From Clostridiales bacterium (GTDB lineage: Bacteria > Bacillota > Clostridia > Oscillospirales > QAMX01), in the NCBI GenBank assembly GCA_012514045.1, contig JAAZBA010000305.1, positions 1 to 6,749 of the forward strand: DNA of 6,749 nt, written 5' to 3'. This document shows positions 5,814 to 6,749 of the stretch, piece by piece (the stretch's first letter is position 1; each line of letters begins with the position of its first letter). Made by a program: the position numbers and the translations under genes. The notes beneath the pieces were generated by a model, which did not search any database, was not told the DNA's origin, and was given only the letters and a program-made list of their open reading frames with translations.

Positions 5814-6350
5814 ATGAACACTATTGAAATCAAAGGTTTATGTAAATCATACGAGGGCTTTTCCTTTGACAATCTGTCGCTTATCCTGCCCCGTGGCTGC
5901 ATCATGGGGCTTATCGGCGAAAACGGAGCAGGAAAGAGCACCACAATCAAGCTGATTCTGAACATTATCCGCCGAGACAGTGGTGAAATAAAGCTTTTCG
6001 GAGAGGACAATTCCAATCCCGCTCTTAAGGAGGACATAGGAGTTGTGCTTGACGAGGTGGGTATCTTCAGCTCTCTCAACGCTGTAAATGTGGGCAAGAT
6101 CATGTCTGGGATATATAAAAACTGGGAGGATCAGGTCTATAACGGCTACATCGAACGGCTGGAACTCCCGAAAAAGAAAGAGTTCGGCGACTACTCCAGG
6201 GGAATGAAGATGAAGCTGGGCATCGCCGTAGCGCTTTCCCACAAGCCGAAGCTTCTTATTCTTGACGAAGCTACAAGCGGGCTTGATCCAGTGGTACGCG
6301 ACGAGGTGCTGAATATTTTCTCCGAATTCACCCGTGATGAAAGCTGCTAG
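5814..6350 (+). CDS. ABC ATPase, N-terminal fragment up to the TAG
   Basis: First part of the interrupted ATPase, 178 residues. It carries Walker A, the signature motif, Walker B and the D-loop but lacks the H-loop histidine and the C-terminal regulatory part, so alone it should not be a working ATPase. The Q-loop position reads VVLDEVG without the usual Gln, which I recall as a variation seen in this subfamily. Synthesis of this fragment is the direct prediction if the TAG is real. Confidence 0.7.
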   Translation: MNTIEIKGLCKSYEGFSFDNLSLILPRGCIMGLIGENGAGKSTTIKLILNIIRRDSGEIKLFGEDNSNPALKEDIGVVLDEVGIFSSLNAVNVGKIMSGIYKNWEDQVYNGYIERLELPKKKEFGDYSRGMKMKLGIAVALSHKPKLLILDEATSGLDPVVRDEVLNIFSEFTRDESC

Positions 6351-6656
6351 GTGCTGATTTCCTCCCATATTGTCAGTGATCTTGAGAAAATCTGTGATTA
6401 TGTCGCATTTCTCCACAAAGGTAAGCTTATACTGTGCGAGGAGAAAGACATCCTCCGTGACCGCTACAGGGCGATCAACTGTACCCCTGAGGAGCTGGAA
6501 TCAATTGAAAATGAGGCGGTAATCGCGAAAAAGAGCTCACTGTACGGTGTGGAAGCCATAATCAATGCCGACGCGGTCCCGGCGGGAATGAATGCTTTGG
6601 CGGTGGACATCGAACAACTGTTTATATCAATGATAAAGGGAGGAAGATCGCAATGA
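6351..6656 (+). CDS. ABC ATPase, C-terminal fragment after the TAG
   Basis: Second part of the interrupted ATPase, 101 residues. It opens with the H-loop (VLISSH) and continues with the family's C-terminal region, ending ...MIKGGRSQ. A GTG directly abuts the TAG, so re-initiation by terminating ribosomes is conceivable, but there is no ribosome binding site before it. It is most likely a remnant of one gene rather than an independent protein. Its TGA stop overlaps the ATG of the permease. Confidence 0.55.
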   Translation: MLISSHIVSDLEKICDYVAFLHKGKLILCEEKDILRDRYRAINCTPEELESIENEAVIAKKSSLYGVEAIINADAVPAGMNALAVDIEQLFISMIKGGRSQ

Positions 6657-6749
6657 GGGGACTTCTGACAAAGGAATTCTATCTCACCTGGAAAAATATG
6701 AAAGCGTTTCTTTTAATAATCGTTGTTTTTGCCTTTATGTCCATAACAG
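6653..6749 (+). CDS. ABC-2 type transporter permease, N-terminus (cut by window edge)
   Basis: The last 32 complete codons of the window begin MRGLLTKEFYLTWKNMKAFL and continue into a hydrophobic stretch (LLIIVVFAFMSI), a first membrane segment after a short basic cytoplasmic head. This is the usual opening of ABC-2 permeases in GntR-ABC cassettes. The ATG overlaps the ATPase stop (ATGA), and an AGGGAGG ribosome binding site lies 9 bases upstream. It is the expected membrane partner of the upstream ATPase. Substrate and direction cannot be determined from this fragment. Confidence 0.8.
   Translation, partial: MRGLLTKEFYLTWKNMKAFLLIIVVFAFMSIT

Larger units (their letters stand above)
5814..6656 (+). 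pseudogene. ABC-transporter ATPase gene interrupted by one in-frame TAG
   Basis: Read as one frame this is a 280-codon ATP-binding subunit, the normal length for YtrB/PmtA-like ATPases in GntR-ABC cassettes, with a single TAG at codon 179 (6348-6350). Nothing is missing or shifted: the frame continues at the next codon with VLISSHIVSDLEKICDYVAFLHKGK, the conserved H-loop region. Walker A GENGAGKS is at 35-42, the signature SRGMK at 128-132, Walker B LLILDE at 147-152 and the D-loop SGLD at 155-158. The switch His (H185) falls after the stop. TAG ends the araC and gntR genes normally here, so it is unlikely to be generally reassigned. Possible causes are a nonsense mutation, a sequencing or assembly error, or less likely readthrough. 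The frame overlaps the permease start by ATGA, so operon structure is otherwise intact. Confidence 0.8.

Noticed and set aside
5603..6103. Minus-strand 166-codon open frame opposite gntR and the ATPase start
   Set aside because: Ser-rich antisense shadow spanning two real genes, with no recognisable domain.
6348..6350. TAG reassigned to an amino acid (genetic code change or pyrrolysine)
   Set aside because: TAG acts as the normal terminator of the araC-family and gntR genes in this window, and no suppressor tRNA is visible. Nonsense mutation or error is simpler.
5847..6416. Minus-strand 189-codon open frame opposite the ATPase
   Set aside because: It is antisense to a frame with clear Walker A, signature and Walker B motifs. 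It has no family resemblance or promoter that I can see.

Overview
The window looks like chromosomal DNA from a moderate-GC Firmicute, most likely a gut-type clostridium of the Oscillospirales/Ruminococcaceae kind. This is an inference from AGGAGG-like ribosome binding sites, sigma-A type promoters, tight gene packing, a clostridial-type M18 aminopeptidase and a GntR(YtrA-like)-ABC cassette. No marker fixes the species.

Minus-strand block (about 1-5251), in transcription order: a promoter at 5223-5251; a Sua5/YwlC threonylcarbamoyladenylate synthase for the tRNA t6A modification; a protein in which dephospho-CoA kinase (CoaE) is joined in frame to a complete M18 metallo-aminopeptidase; an AraC-family regulator with an N-terminal cupin; and the first 356 codons of methionyl-tRNA synthetase (metG), which runs off the left edge. 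The first three genes are separated by 2 and 30 bases and look like one operon. metG has its own good promoter just after araC. The operon is mostly housekeeping (tRNA modification, CoA synthesis, peptide turnover), with a transcription factor at its end whose ligand cannot be read from the sequence.

Plus-strand block (about 5376-6749), divergent from the first: a 32-bp perfect palindrome at the promoter/RBS of a short GntR-family repressor (YtrA subfamily); an ABC-transporter ATPase gene interrupted by one in-frame TAG between the D-loop and the H-loop; and the first 32 codons of an ABC-2 type permease, overlapping the ATPase reading frame by ATGA. This is the layout of YtrA/PmtR-like self-regulated export or stress cassettes, here with an apparently broken ATPase.

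The most notable points are the CoaE-aminopeptidase fusion, which keeps an intact ribosome binding site and ATG at the junction; the single-codon amber interruption of an otherwise complete ATPase; and the long perfect palindrome. The first two could each arise from one base change, so a sequencing or assembly error must be excluded first. I see no CRISPR array, insertion sequence, tRNA or rRNA, and no convincing wholly undescribed system.
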